Source of the DNA: an uncultured Synergistaceae bacterium
Lineage (GTDB): Bacteria > Synergistota > Synergistia > Synergistales > Aminobacteriaceae
Assembly: GCA_937870605.1 (NCBI GenBank)
Contig: CALMZW010000227.1
Location: 1-40,387, forward strand
Length of the DNA: 40,387 bases
Direction: 5' to 3'
The notes beneath the pieces were generated by a model. The model ran no database searches and was not told the origin of the DNA. It saw nothing but the letters and a program-made list of their open reading frames with translations. Below, piece after piece: positions 33,503 to 40,387 of this stretch. A program made the translations under genes and the position numbers. Position 1 is the stretch's first letter, and every line of letters begins with the position of its first letter.

Positions 33503-35431
33503 TCAGCGCTTCGACGACGCCGCGAGGTTCAGCAGCCCGCCCGCGAGGAGAATGCCGCGTTCCCGTTCGGAGAGCGGGCAGAGCAGGCGCAGGCTTCGGC
33601 CGTCCGCTTCGGCTTGGGCGACGCCGCGTTCGAGCGCTTCCCGGACGCCGCGCAGGACGACACGGCTCGCGCCCTTCGGGGCGAAGATCGCGTAGTGCGA
33701 CGCGTCTTCGAACTGAAGCGGCAGGATGCCGAAGTTGATCAGGTTCTGCCGGTGGATTCGCGCGAAGGATTTCGCGATGACGGCCCGGACGCCGAGATAG
33801 CGCGGCGCGAGCGCCGCGTGCTCGCGGCTCGACCCCTGGCCGTAGTTGCCTCCGGCGACGATGACTCCCGCGCCCGATTCGCGCGCCCGCGCCGGGAAGG
33901 TCGGGTCGACGAGTTCGAAACAGTGTTTCGAGATCTCCGGGATGTTCGACCGGAGCGGCAGGATCTTCGCCCCCGCCGGCATGATGTGGTCGGTCGTGAT
34001 GTCGTCGCCGAGCACGAGAAGGACGTCCGCCGCGATGTCGTCGTCAAGGGGGGGGAAGACCGGCAGCGGCGCGATGTTCGGCCCCCTCGATATCTCCACG
34101 GAGCCGCCGTCTTCGGGCGGCGGAACGATCATCCGGTCGTCCGACGGGAGCGTGTCGGGCCACGCGGGTTTCGGATACGCCCCGAGCGTCCGCGGGTCGG
34201 TGATGCAGCCCCGAAGGGCCGACGCCGCGGCGGTTTCGGCGCTCGCGAGGTAGACGCGCGCGTCTTTCGTGCCCGTGCGCCCCTCGAAGTTCCGGTTCGA
34301 CGTCCGCAGGCTCGCGCCCCCCGACCGCGGGGCCTGACCGATGCCGACGCACGGGCCGCAGGCGCTTTCGAGGATCCGTGCGCCCGATTCCGCGAGATCG
34401 GCGAGTTCGCCGCCGCGCGAGAGCTGAACGACCGTCGAGCGCGACCCCGGAGCGATGCAGAGCGAGATGTTCGGCGGGACGACATGGCCCCTGAGGATCG
34501 CGGCGACGCGCGCCATGTCGAGGTACGATCCGTTCGTGCAGCTGCCGATGAAGACCTGGTCGAGCGGTGTCCCCGCGACCTCCCGGACCGGAACGACGGA
34601 GTCCGGGCTGTGGGGCAGCGCGACGAGCGGCTCCAGCGCGGCAAGATCGATGTCGACGGTTTCGTCGTAGGTCGCGTCCGGGTCGGCTTCCAGCGGAACG
34701 AAGTCGCGCTCCCTGCGGTGCATCTTCAGGAACGCACGGGTCTGCTCGTCGCTCGGAAAGACGGACGACGTCGCGCCGAGTTCGGCCCCCATGTTCGTGA
34801 TGGTTCCGCGCTCGTAGACCGAGAGCGTCGCGACGCCGGGGCCCGCGTATTCGAAGATCTTTCCGACGCCGCCGCTCGTCGAGAGCCGGCGCAGGAGTTC
34901 GAGAACGATGTCTTTCGCGGAGCACCAGGGCGGGAGCGATCCGGTCAGCAGCACCCGGACGATCCGGGGCATTCGGACGACGAACGGATGTCCGCCCATG
35001 GCCATCGCGACGTCGAGTCCGCCCGCGCCGATCGCGAGCATTCCGAGCCCGCCGCACGTCGGCGTGTGGCTGTCGGAGCCGAGGAGCGTCTTTCCGGGAA
35101 TCGCAAAACGCTCCAGATGCACGAAGTGGCAGATGCCGTTCCCGGCACGCGAGAGATACGCGCCGAACTTCGCGGCCGTCGTCGCGAGAAAGGCGTGGTC
35201 GTCCGCGTTCTCGTATCCCGTCTGGAGCGTGTTGTGATCCACGTAGCTCACGGAGCGCTCCGTCCGGACCCTCGGAACGCCCATCGCCTCGAACTCCAGG
35301 AAGGCCATGGTCCCGGTCGCGTCCTGGGTCAGCGTCTGATCGACGCGCAACGCTATCTCCGCGCCCGGTTCGCAGGGCGTCCCCGGCGCGCAGTGCGAGC
35401 GGATCAGCTTCTGTGCGCAATTTTCTCCCAC
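33503..35431 (-). CDS. Single-chain aconitase-family hydratase (GTG start)
   Basis: This [4Fe-4S] enzyme should interconvert citrate, cis-aconitate and isocitrate. The track start at 35581 is in the divergent promoter region. I use GTG 35431, which has AGAAGGGA about seven bases upstream, giving 642 residues, like the compact Aquifex-type aconitases. Motifs are DHNTLQTGYENADDHAF, SDSHTPTCGGLGMLAIGAGG (about 118-137), the cluster cysteines in GSCTNG and CGPCVG, and the swivel domain GGNYGQGSSREHAAL near residue 530. It heads an operon with citC and citD and faces a tricarboxylate transporter, so it may convert imported isocitrate or aconitate to citrate for the lyase. Homoaconitase or 2,3-dimethylmalate dehydratase are less likely because those are usually two-subunit enzymes. 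Confidence 0.88.
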   Translation of the reverse strand: MGENCAQKLIRSHCAPGTPCEPGAEIALRVDQTLTQDATGTMAFLEFEAMGVPRVRTERSVSYVDHNTLQTGYENADDHAFLATTAAKFGAYLSRAGNGICHFVHLERFAIPGKTLLGSDSHTPTCGGLGMLAIGAGGLDVAMAMGGHPFVVRMPRIVRVLLTGSLPPWCSAKDIVLELLRRLSTSGGVGKIFEYAGPGVATLSVYERGTITNMGAELGATSSVFPSDEQTRAFLKMHRRERDFVPLEADPDATYDETVDIDLAALEPLVALPHSPDSVVPVREVAGTPLDQVFIGSCTNGSYLDMARVAAILRGHVVPPNISLCIAPGSRSTVVQLSRGGELADLAESGARILESACGPCVGIGQAPRSGGASLRTSNRNFEGRTGTKDARVYLASAETAAASALRGCITDPRTLGAYPKPAWPDTLPSDDRMIVPPPEDGGSVEISRGPNIAPLPVFPPLDDDIAADVLLVLGDDITTDHIMPAGAKILPLRSNIPEISKHCFELVDPTFPARARESGAGVIVAGGNYGQGSSREHAALAPRYLGVRAVIAKSFARIHRQNLINFGILPLQFEDASHYAIFAPKGASRVVLRGVREALERGVAQAEADGRSLRLLCPLSERERGILLAGGLLNLAASSKR

Positions 35432-35449
35432 GGATGTCCCTTCTCTCTC

Positions 35450-35479
35450 TTTACAGAATAGTATGGCAAGGATTAGTAT
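35450..35479 (+). promoter_or_regulatory. Candidate promoter of the gntR-tct-citE operon
   Basis: TTTACA (35450-35455) is followed after 18 bases by TAGTAT (35474-35479). The start of transcription would be near 35486, just before the operator-like repeat. On the other strand a TATACT in the same AT-rich block could serve the aconitase operon, but I find no good -35 for it. Confidence 0.45.
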
Positions 35480-35496
35480 ATCGCAGGAAGGCCTTT

Positions 35497-35513
35497 TTGG
35501 ATCATGGATCCAA
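35497..35513. promoter_or_regulatory. Perfect inverted repeat, likely GntR operator
   Basis: TTGGATC-ATG-GATCCAA is a perfect 7+3+7 inverted repeat between the divergent aconitase and gntR genes, just after the candidate rightward transcription start. FCD-type GntR regulators bind short palindromes of this kind next to their own gene. A third half-site (GATCCA, 35514-35519) follows directly. Confidence 0.55.
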
Positions 35514-35579
35514 GATCCAGTTGCAGATTTTTTGGGAGGTGCGACGCCCATCACGCCCTTTGCCGAAGACATACCCGTC

Positions 35580-36248
35580 ATGAAATCCTACCGGGAGGTG
35601 ATCTACGACTATCTCCGCAAGGCGATCATCAAGGGAGAGCTGCCGTCGGGGACGCAGATCACGGATTCCGACCTGGCCGAGCGCTTCGGCGTGAGCCGCA
35701 TGCCCGTGCGCGAAGCGCTCCGGAAGCTCGAGGCCGAGGGGCTCATCGAACGCAAGCCCGGCAAGGGAACCGTCGTGACCGGGATCACACGCGAGGAGAT
35801 CGCGCACATCTTCGCGATCCGGAAGGCGATCGAAGGTCTGGCGGTCCGGTACGCCGCGCGGAAGATCTCCGCGGACGAACTCGGGGCGTTGCGCGACGTG
35901 GTCCGGGAGGCCGCAGATATCCGGACGCGCCTTCCCGCGGATGCGCTCGCGGAGGCGCTGATCCCGCTCGCGGCCCGGTTCAACCGGATTCTCATCGACG
36001 CGTGCCGGATCCCGCGACTGATCGCCCTGATATGGACGCACCGGGATTACCTGCAGCAGTTCAGCGTGGTGCGCGTGATCATTTCGGCGCGCCTCTGGAA
36101 GAGCTTCGAAACGCGCGAACGGCTTCTCGGACTTCTCGAATCGGGGAACGAGGACGCCGCGTGCGCCCTCTGGCAGGAGCACCTCGACGCGTCGTTCCGG
36201 TCGTTTTTCGAGGCCATCGACATGGAACCCGGACAGGACTACGTCTGA
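35580..36248 (+). CDS. GntR-family regulator, FCD (FadR/VanR) subfamily
   Basis: The protein has a GntR winged helix (about 3-68, with SDLAERFGVSRMPVREALRKLEAEG) and an all-helical FCD effector domain (about 75-210) of the type that binds metal and small organic acids such as citrate. The track start at 35463 lies across the promoter and operator, so I prefer ATG 35580, giving 222 residues, normal for the family. That start lacks a clear ribosome site. The only strong one (GGGAGGT, 35534-35540) is nine bases before an in-frame ATC at 35550, so the real start is uncertain. It is the first gene of the rightward operon and probably controls both arms of island 2. The sensed acid is likely citrate or a relative. 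Confidence 0.88.
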   Translation: MKSYREVIYDYLRKAIIKGELPSGTQITDSDLAERFGVSRMPVREALRKLEAEGLIERKPGKGTVVTGITREEIAHIFAIRKAIEGLAVRYAARKISADELGALRDVVREAADIRTRLPADALAEALIPLAARFNRILIDACRIPRLIALIWTHRDYLQQFSVVRVIISARLWKSFETRERLLGLLESGNEDAACALWQEHLDASFRSFFEAIDMEPGQDYV

Positions 36249-36985
36249 TGTTCACAGCGACGTGGAGGGGAAACGCGTTTTTCGAGATCGCGGCGGGGGA
36301 TGTGCATCTGGCCGTTGACCCGTGGATCCGGGGGAACCCCGGGTGTTCGCTCCGGATGGACGAATTCCGGCCCGGGCGGCTGACCCATGTCTTCGTCACG
36401 CACGGTCACCCGGGGCACTGGGGACGCGGCGACTCGGCCGACATCGCCGCCGCTTGCGGCGTTCCGCTTTTTGCGCCCCGTCCGCTTGCGGAGCACATAC
36501 GGAAAACGCGAGATGCGAACGCCGATGTACGCGGGGTGGAGAACGGATGGTCGCTTTCGGGCGAAGGTTTTTCCGCGGAATTCCGCGTCTGCCCGCATCC
36601 GGAATCGCCGGATCTCCGGCCGGAAGACGCTGCGGTTCCGTCGGAGCCGAACGGGCTGTACCGCTTCACGCTGTATGGAAAGACCGTCGTGCATGTCGGC
36701 GACGGTCTGCCCGATCCCGTGTTCGATGACATCCGGAGGACGGGGGCGCGCGTGGACCTCGCCTGTCTTCCGCTCTGGGGAGCGGGGATGGCCGCCGGGA
36801 TGGAGGACGCCGTCGCGCGTCTGCTCCGGATCGTCGAAGCCCTTCGCCCGGCGCGCGTGGCGTGTCATAACCGCTTCGATCCCGCGCTTCGGGCGTGGAA
36901 CGCCGTGTGCGGCCGGTTCCGCCGGGAGTTTTCGGACGTCGAACTGCTTCCGCAGCGGCTCGACGAGGGCGTTGCGATTCGTTAA
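36248..36985 (+). CDS. Metallo-beta-lactamase-fold protein (UPF0173-like) with altered motif
   Basis: This 245-residue protein resembles UPF0173 metal-dependent hydrolases. It has the N-terminal strands (HLAVDPWIRGNPG), the motif region VTHGHPGHWGRGD (about 53-65), HVGDGLPDPVFDDI (about 155-168), a CLPLWGAGMAAGMEDAV segment and a late ACHNRFD histidine. The usual HxHxDH motif reads HGHPGH, so the metal-binding aspartate is a glycine. It may therefore hold only one metal or have lost hydrolase activity. Its ATG overlaps the gntR stop by one base (TGATG). The tct transporter follows after 51 bases. Its role in tricarboxylate use is unknown; a thioester or lactone hydrolase is one guess from the fold. 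Confidence 0.75.
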   Translation: MFTATWRGNAFFEIAAGDVHLAVDPWIRGNPGCSLRMDEFRPGRLTHVFVTHGHPGHWGRGDSADIAAACGVPLFAPRPLAEHIRKTRDANADVRGVENGWSLSGEGFSAEFRVCPHPESPDLRPEDAAVPSEPNGLYRFTLYGKTVVHVGDGLPDPVFDDIRRTGARVDLACLPLWGAGMAAGMEDAVARLLRIVEALRPARVACHNRFDPALRAWNAVCGRFRREFSDVELLPQRLDEGVAIR

Positions 36986-36993
36986 GGCGATCC

Positions 36994-37012
36994 GACACCC
37001 GGAGAGGGTGTC
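36994..37012 (+). other. Hairpin before tctC
   Basis: GACACCC-GGAGA-GGGTGTC is a perfect 7-bp stem between the hydrolase-like gene and tctC, directly before the AAAGGGAGGGG ribosome site. There is no T-run, so it is not a terminator. It may protect the 5' end of a processed tctC message. Confidence 0.45.
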
Positions 37013-37036
37013 TATACGAAAGGGAGGGGTGCAGGA

Positions 37037-38014
37037 ATGAGAAAGGCTCTTGGAATCGGCGTTCTTCTGATGGTGGTTCTGTGCGGCGCGTCGCTCGCAC
37101 AGGCGGCTTGGGCTCCGGTGAGGCCCGTGGAGATCGTGGCTCCGGCGGGACCCGGCGGCGGATGGGATCTTCTGGCCCGGACGATGCAGAAAGTCCTGAC
37201 CGAAGAAAAAATCCTGAGCGTGCCCGTGCTCGTCACGAACAAGCCCGGCGGCGGCGGTGCGACCGGATGGACGTACCTCAAGAGCAAGAGGGGACAGGGC
37301 GAGTTCCTTGCGGTGACCTCCGCGCTCATCCTGCAGAACAACCTTCTCGGAAAGAGCGATCTGACATTCAAGGACTTTACGAACGTTGCGAACCTTCAGA
37401 CCGAATGGGAAGTCGTCGCAGTCGCCGGCGATGCTCCCTGGAAGACGGGCAAGGAATTCTTCGAGGCGCTGAAGAAGGATCCGTCGACGATGCCGATAGG
37501 CGTGGGCCCCGCGCTGGGAAATAACGATCATGTCCAGTTCCTGATGCTCGCGAAGGCCTATGGCGTGGATCCGACAAAGATCAAGTTCGTCGTCTACCCG
37601 AACACCGCAGCCGAACAGATTCCCGCCGTAATGGGAGGCCATATCAAGGCGATCACGATCAGCATGGCGGAAACGCTGGAGCAGCACAAGGCCGGAAAGA
37701 TCCGGCTCATCGGCATCAGCTCGCCCGAACGACATCCGCTGCTTCCCGATGTCGCCACCTGGAAAGAACAGGGGATCGACCACATATTCCCGCACTGGCG
37801 GGGTCTGATCGCGGCGCCCGGCATCACGGACGACATGAAGGCGTTCTGGAACGATGCGATCGCGAAGATGGTTGCGAGCAAAACGTGGAAGGAATCGCTC
37901 GCGAAGCTCGGCTGGGATCCGTACTACCTCAACGCCGCAGATGACGAAGCGTTCCTGGCCAAAACGAACGAGAGTTCGAAGGAACTCTTCAAGGCGGTCG
38001 GCCTCGTGAAATAG
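37037..38014 (+). CDS. tctC: Tripartite tricarboxylate transporter receptor TctC
   Basis: TctC is the periplasmic receptor that captures citrate-like acids for TctAB. The 325-residue protein begins with a signal peptide (about 1-23, cleavage after AQA) and no lipobox. It continues with VEIVAPAGPGGGWDLLARTM (about 31-50), the conserved ligand-binding beginning of Bug/TctC receptors. VTNKPGGGGATGW (about 66-78) and a SPERHPLLPDVATWKEQG region follow. The ATG at 37037 has AAAGGGAGGGG nine bases upstream. Receptor ligands in this family vary widely, but the neighbouring aconitase and citrate lyase genes suggest citrate, isocitrate or aconitate. A terminator-like hairpin follows the gene. Confidence 0.92.
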   Translation: MRKALGIGVLLMVVLCGASLAQAAWAPVRPVEIVAPAGPGGGWDLLARTMQKVLTEEKILSVPVLVTNKPGGGGATGWTYLKSKRGQGEFLAVTSALILQNNLLGKSDLTFKDFTNVANLQTEWEVVAVAGDAPWKTGKEFFEALKKDPSTMPIGVGPALGNNDHVQFLMLAKAYGVDPTKIKFVVYPNTAAEQIPAVMGGHIKAITISMAETLEQHKAGKIRLIGISSPERHPLLPDVATWKEQGIDHIFPHWRGLIAAPGITDDMKAFWNDAIAKMVASKTWKESLAKLGWDPYYLNAADDEAFLAKTNESSKELFKAVGLVK

Positions 38015-38021
38015 AAACGGG

Positions 38022-38074
38022 AGCGGCGAGGGGCGTCTCTTCACGGAGAACGCTTCCCGCCGCTTTTTCTTCTC
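38022..38074 (+). terminator. Intercistronic hairpin between tctC and tctB
   Basis: AGCGGCGAGGGGCGT (38022-38036) pairs with ACGCTTCCCGCCGCT (38050-38064), with two G-U pairs and one mismatch, and runs into TTTTTCTTCTCTT. It looks like a leaky terminator or 3'-end stabiliser that would favour receptor over permease expression, as after the TAXI receptor gene. Confidence 0.6.
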
Positions 38075-38159
38075 TTCGTGGTTGTGCGGATGCGCGCAAC
38101 CGAAACACGTGACCGCTTCCCGCCGCTTTCCGGGGAGGGAAGATCGAAGGAGGGTTCTC

Positions 38160-38648
38160 ATGACCAAGAATGCGGCTGCCGGGTTTTTCGCCCTTGTTCT
38201 CGGGGCGGCGTATCTCATCGCGTCGTTCCGGCTCCCGGAAGTCACGGCCGGGGACGAAATCGGGCCGAAGCTCTTCCCGATCATCATCGGCGTGATCGTC
38301 ATGCTGTCCGGCGGGGCGCTGGCATTGTCGGAACGTCGATCGCAACAACAAAGCCCGGAGGCGAAGAAGGATCTCTTCTCCTTCCGGTTTATCGAAGAGA
38401 GAGACACCTGGGTCAGGATTGCTCTGACCATGATCTGCGGCATCGTCTACGGTCTGGTTCTCGACTGGCTGGGGTACGTCATCGCGACCATAATCTTCAT
38501 GTTTTTCGCGGCGTCGTTCATCAACGTCCGGCGTCATCTGGAAAACGCGATCATCGCGGTCTCCTTTTCAATCGTGAGTTTCGGCGCCTTCGCGGTGCTT
38601 TTGAAGCTGAGTCTGCCCCGGGGATTGCTGGGTTTTCTGCCCTTCTAG
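38160..38648 (+). CDS. tctB: Tripartite tricarboxylate transporter small permease TctB
   Basis: The 162-residue protein has four hydrophobic segments (about 5-22, 40-58, 87-120 and 132-155), the layout of the TctB subunit. It has the family-like N-terminal AGDEIGPKLFPIIIGVIV region (about 31-48). The track ORF begins 26 codons earlier, but ATG 38160 follows a GAAGGAGGG site and starts the membrane part directly. TctB supports the large subunit TctA in sodium- or proton-driven uptake. TctB proteins are poorly conserved in sequence, so its position between tctC and tctA is a large part of the evidence. Confidence 0.88.
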   Translation: MTKNAAAGFFALVLGAAYLIASFRLPEVTAGDEIGPKLFPIIIGVIVMLSGGALALSERRSQQQSPEAKKDLFSFRFIEERDTWVRIALTMICGIVYGLVLDWLGYVIATIIFMFFAASFINVRRHLENAIIAVSFSIVSFGAFAVLLKLSLPRGLLGFLPF

Positions 38649-38691
38649 GACAGACGCCCCGCGCTTCCGGATAGAGGAGGGATTCGTTTTT

Positions 38692-40188
38692 ATGGACGCG
38701 ATCTTTCAGAATCTGACCATAGGTCTCCAGACGGCGATGTTGCCGATCAATATCCTCTGGGTCTTCATCGGCGGGCTTCTCGGCACCGTGATCGGCATGT
38801 TGCCGGGGCTCGGCCCCGCCACAGGCGTGGCCATCCTGATCCCGATCACCTACGGCATGAACCCCGCAACGGCGCTCATCACGATGTGCGCCGTGTACTA
38901 CGGCGCGATGTTCGGCGGGTCGCGCGCCTCGATCATGATCAATACGCCGGGCGACTCGTCGGCGATCGTCTCGTGCTTCGACGGCTATCCGATGACGAAG
39001 AACGGGCAGGCGGGGCCGGCGCTTGCGATCTCCGCTATCGCGTCGTTCATCGGCGGAACGATCGGAATGGTTTTTCTCGTCTTCCTGACGCAGCCCGTCG
39101 CGTCCGTCGCGCTCAAGTTCGGCCCGGCGGAGATGTTCTCGCTGATGATCTTCGCGCTCACGGCGACGGTCACGCTCTCGGAAGGAAGCCTGCTCAAGGG
39201 CTTCATCTCGATGGGCATCGGCTTCATGCTGGCGACGATCGGCATCGACGGCCAGTCGGGCGTGATCCGCTACACGTTCGGCATCGAGGACCTGCAGGAC
39301 GGGATCGATTTTCTCGTGGTCATGATCGGACTCTACGCGGTTGCGGAGGTCTTCAAGAACTACAGGGACATCAACACCGAATACAAGGTGGACGCCAAGA
39401 CCATAGGAAAGGTCTGGGTGAGCTGGGCGGACTTCAAGAAGTGTCTCATGCCCATGCTCCGGAGTTCGCCGCTCGGCTTCGTCGTCGGCGTCCTGCCGGG
39501 AATGGGCGGCACGATCGCCACGTTCATGTCCTATGCGATGGAGAAGTCGCTCAGCAAACACCCCGAGAAGTTCGGCAAGGGCGCCATCGAAGGGCTCGCC
39601 GCGCCGGAGGCCGCGAACAACGCCTGTTCCTGCGGCGCGATGGTGCCGCTGCTCACGCTCGGCATTCCCGGTTCGGGGACCACGGCCGTCATGCTCGGCG
39701 CGCTCATGATGCTCGGCGTCCGCCCGGGCCCGATCCTCTTCCAGCAGCACCCGGAAATCGCCTGGGGCGTCATCGCGTCGATGATCGCCGGTAACATCAT
39801 CCTTCTCATCATCAACCTCCCGCTTGCCATCCCTCTGGTGCAGCTGCTCCGGATCCCCCAGCGCATCATGCTCCCGCTGATCCTGGGCATGGGCTATATG
39901 GGAACGTATTTTCTGAACTACAGCTCCTTCGATTTCATCCTGGTTTCGCTGTTCGCACTCGGGGGCTATCTGTTGATGAAGCTCGACATCCCACTGCCGC
40001 CGCTGGTGCTTGCCCTCATTTTGGGCGGAATGACGGAACAGGCTTTCCGGAACGCTATGGTCATCGCCAACAGCAATCTTCTGTTCTTCCTGGAAAAACC
40101 GATTTCGCTCACGCTTCTGGTGTTGGCCTGTTTCTCGATCGTCTATTCCCTGCGGAAGCGTCGGAAGATCACCGAAATTCATCCGTAA
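38692..40188 (+). CDS. tctA: Tripartite tricarboxylate transporter large permease TctA
   Basis: TctA is the transport subunit in the inner membrane. The 498-residue protein has about 11-12 transmembrane segments and the family blocks GTVIGMLPGLGPATGVAILI (about 31-50), YYGAMFGGSRASIMINTPGD (about 67-86), VVGVLPGMGGTIATFMSYA and a GIPGSGTTAVMLGALMMLGV segment (about 324-343). These are the paired glycine-rich repeats of the family. The ATG at 38692 follows a GAGGAGGG site. The citE copy 2 start lies about a dozen bases downstream, so uptake and cleavage are in one transcript. Confidence 0.95.
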   Translation: MDAIFQNLTIGLQTAMLPINILWVFIGGLLGTVIGMLPGLGPATGVAILIPITYGMNPATALITMCAVYYGAMFGGSRASIMINTPGDSSAIVSCFDGYPMTKNGQAGPALAISAIASFIGGTIGMVFLVFLTQPVASVALKFGPAEMFSLMIFALTATVTLSEGSLLKGFISMGIGFMLATIGIDGQSGVIRYTFGIEDLQDGIDFLVVMIGLYAVAEVFKNYRDINTEYKVDAKTIGKVWVSWADFKKCLMPMLRSSPLGFVVGVLPGMGGTIATFMSYAMEKSLSKHPEKFGKGAIEGLAAPEAANNACSCGAMVPLLTLGIPGSGTTAVMLGALMMLGVRPGPILFQQHPEIAWGVIASMIAGNIILLIINLPLAIPLVQLLRIPQRIMLPLILGMGYMGTYFLNYSSFDFILVSLFALGGYLLMKLDIPLPPLVLALILGGMTEQAFRNAMVIANSNLLFFLEKPISLTLLVLACFSIVYSLRKRRKITEIHP

Positions 40189-40200
40189 GGGGGAATGTGC

Positions 40201-40387
40201 GTGAAATCGTCGAAGCCGCTGCGGTCCCTTCTGTACGTTCCGGGAAACTCCCCGTCCATGGTGCAGCACTGCATGGTTCTCGGAGCGGACGGCGTCATCC
40301 TGGATCTCGAGGACGCCGTGGCGCTGTCGGAGAAGGACGCGGCGCGCTTTCTCGTCCGGCATGCGCTCGAGACGCTGGATTTCATGG
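40201..40387 (+). CDS. citE: Citrate lyase beta subunit CitE, copy 2 (partial at right edge)
   Basis: The first 62 codons are visible and open to the edge. They are absent from the track because there is no stop. The sequence RSLLYVPGNSPSMVQHC, then VILDLEDAVALSEKDAARF, matches the N-terminal barrel of CitE and parallels copy 1 at 25837. AAGGGGG (40187-40193) lies seven bases before GTG 40201. An in-frame ATG at 40195 would be only one base from it, so the GTG is the better start. It follows tctA at once. A citF is expected beyond the edge. The copies differ enough (for example VALSEKD against VPFAEKD) to be an old duplication or separate acquisitions. Confidence 0.88.
   Translation, partial: MKSSKPLRSLLYVPGNSPSMVQHCMVLGADGVILDLEDAVALSEKDAARFLVRHALETLDFM

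Overview
The window is bacterial, GC-rich in its genes (many G/C third positions, several GTG/TTG starts) and AT-rich in its promoters. The solute-binding proteins carry cleavable signal peptides without a lipobox, which points to a diderm. The content is anaerobic organic-acid metabolism: ETF-linked lactate oxidation, TRAP, TAXI and tripartite tricarboxylate transporters, and citrate lyase genes. A fermentative anaerobe of the Synergistota is my best guess. This is inferred from gene content only. I saw no rRNA, tRNA, CRISPR array, insertion sequence or prophage.

Layout. (1) 1-734 (+): the end of a TRAP large permease followed by its small permease. (2) 1091-7421 (-): etfB, etfA, a glcD-type lactate dehydrogenase, lactate racemase larA and lactate permease, as one operon behind a long AT-rich leader. 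The gene set matches the electron-confurcating lactate locus of Acetobacterium woodii. (3) 8053-17223: two membrane-bound diguanylate cyclases with periplasmic amino-acid-type binding domains, flanking carA-carB and a GNAT acetyltransferase. (4) 17483-28277: a divergent island. iclR-citX-citG run leftward. Eight genes run rightward: an isocitrate-lyase-superfamily lyase, a DUF1932 dehydrogenase, an RraA/HMG-aldolase-type protein, a TAXI binding protein, a fused TAXI permease, citD, citE and citF. The two promoters have overlapping -35 boxes, palindromes lie at the rightward start, and a strong terminator follows citF. (5) 28556-32044 (+): an exported DUF3160 protein and an exported MEMO-family protein. 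(6) 32066 to the right edge: a second divergent island. A single-chain aconitase, citC and a second citD run leftward. A GntR/FCD regulator, a degenerate metallo-beta-lactamase-fold protein, tctC, tctB, tctA and a second citE (cut by the edge) run rightward.

How the genes work together. Two citrate-lyase-type complexes are encoded about 10 kb apart, but their maturation genes are divided. Prosthetic-group synthesis (citG) and transfer (citX) lie with island 1; the acetylating ligase (citC) lies with island 2. The two systems therefore probably share maturation. Island 2, with TctABC and aconitase, looks like uptake of a tricarboxylate (citrate, isocitrate or aconitate) and cleavage to acetate plus oxaloacetate. 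Island 1 puts three mechanistically different C-C lyases next to a dehydrogenase and a TAXI transporter. I propose that it degrades a branched or tertiary hydroxy acid such as citramalate, 2,3-dimethylmalate or 4-hydroxy-4-methyl-2-oxoglutarate. That is the most likely undescribed system here.
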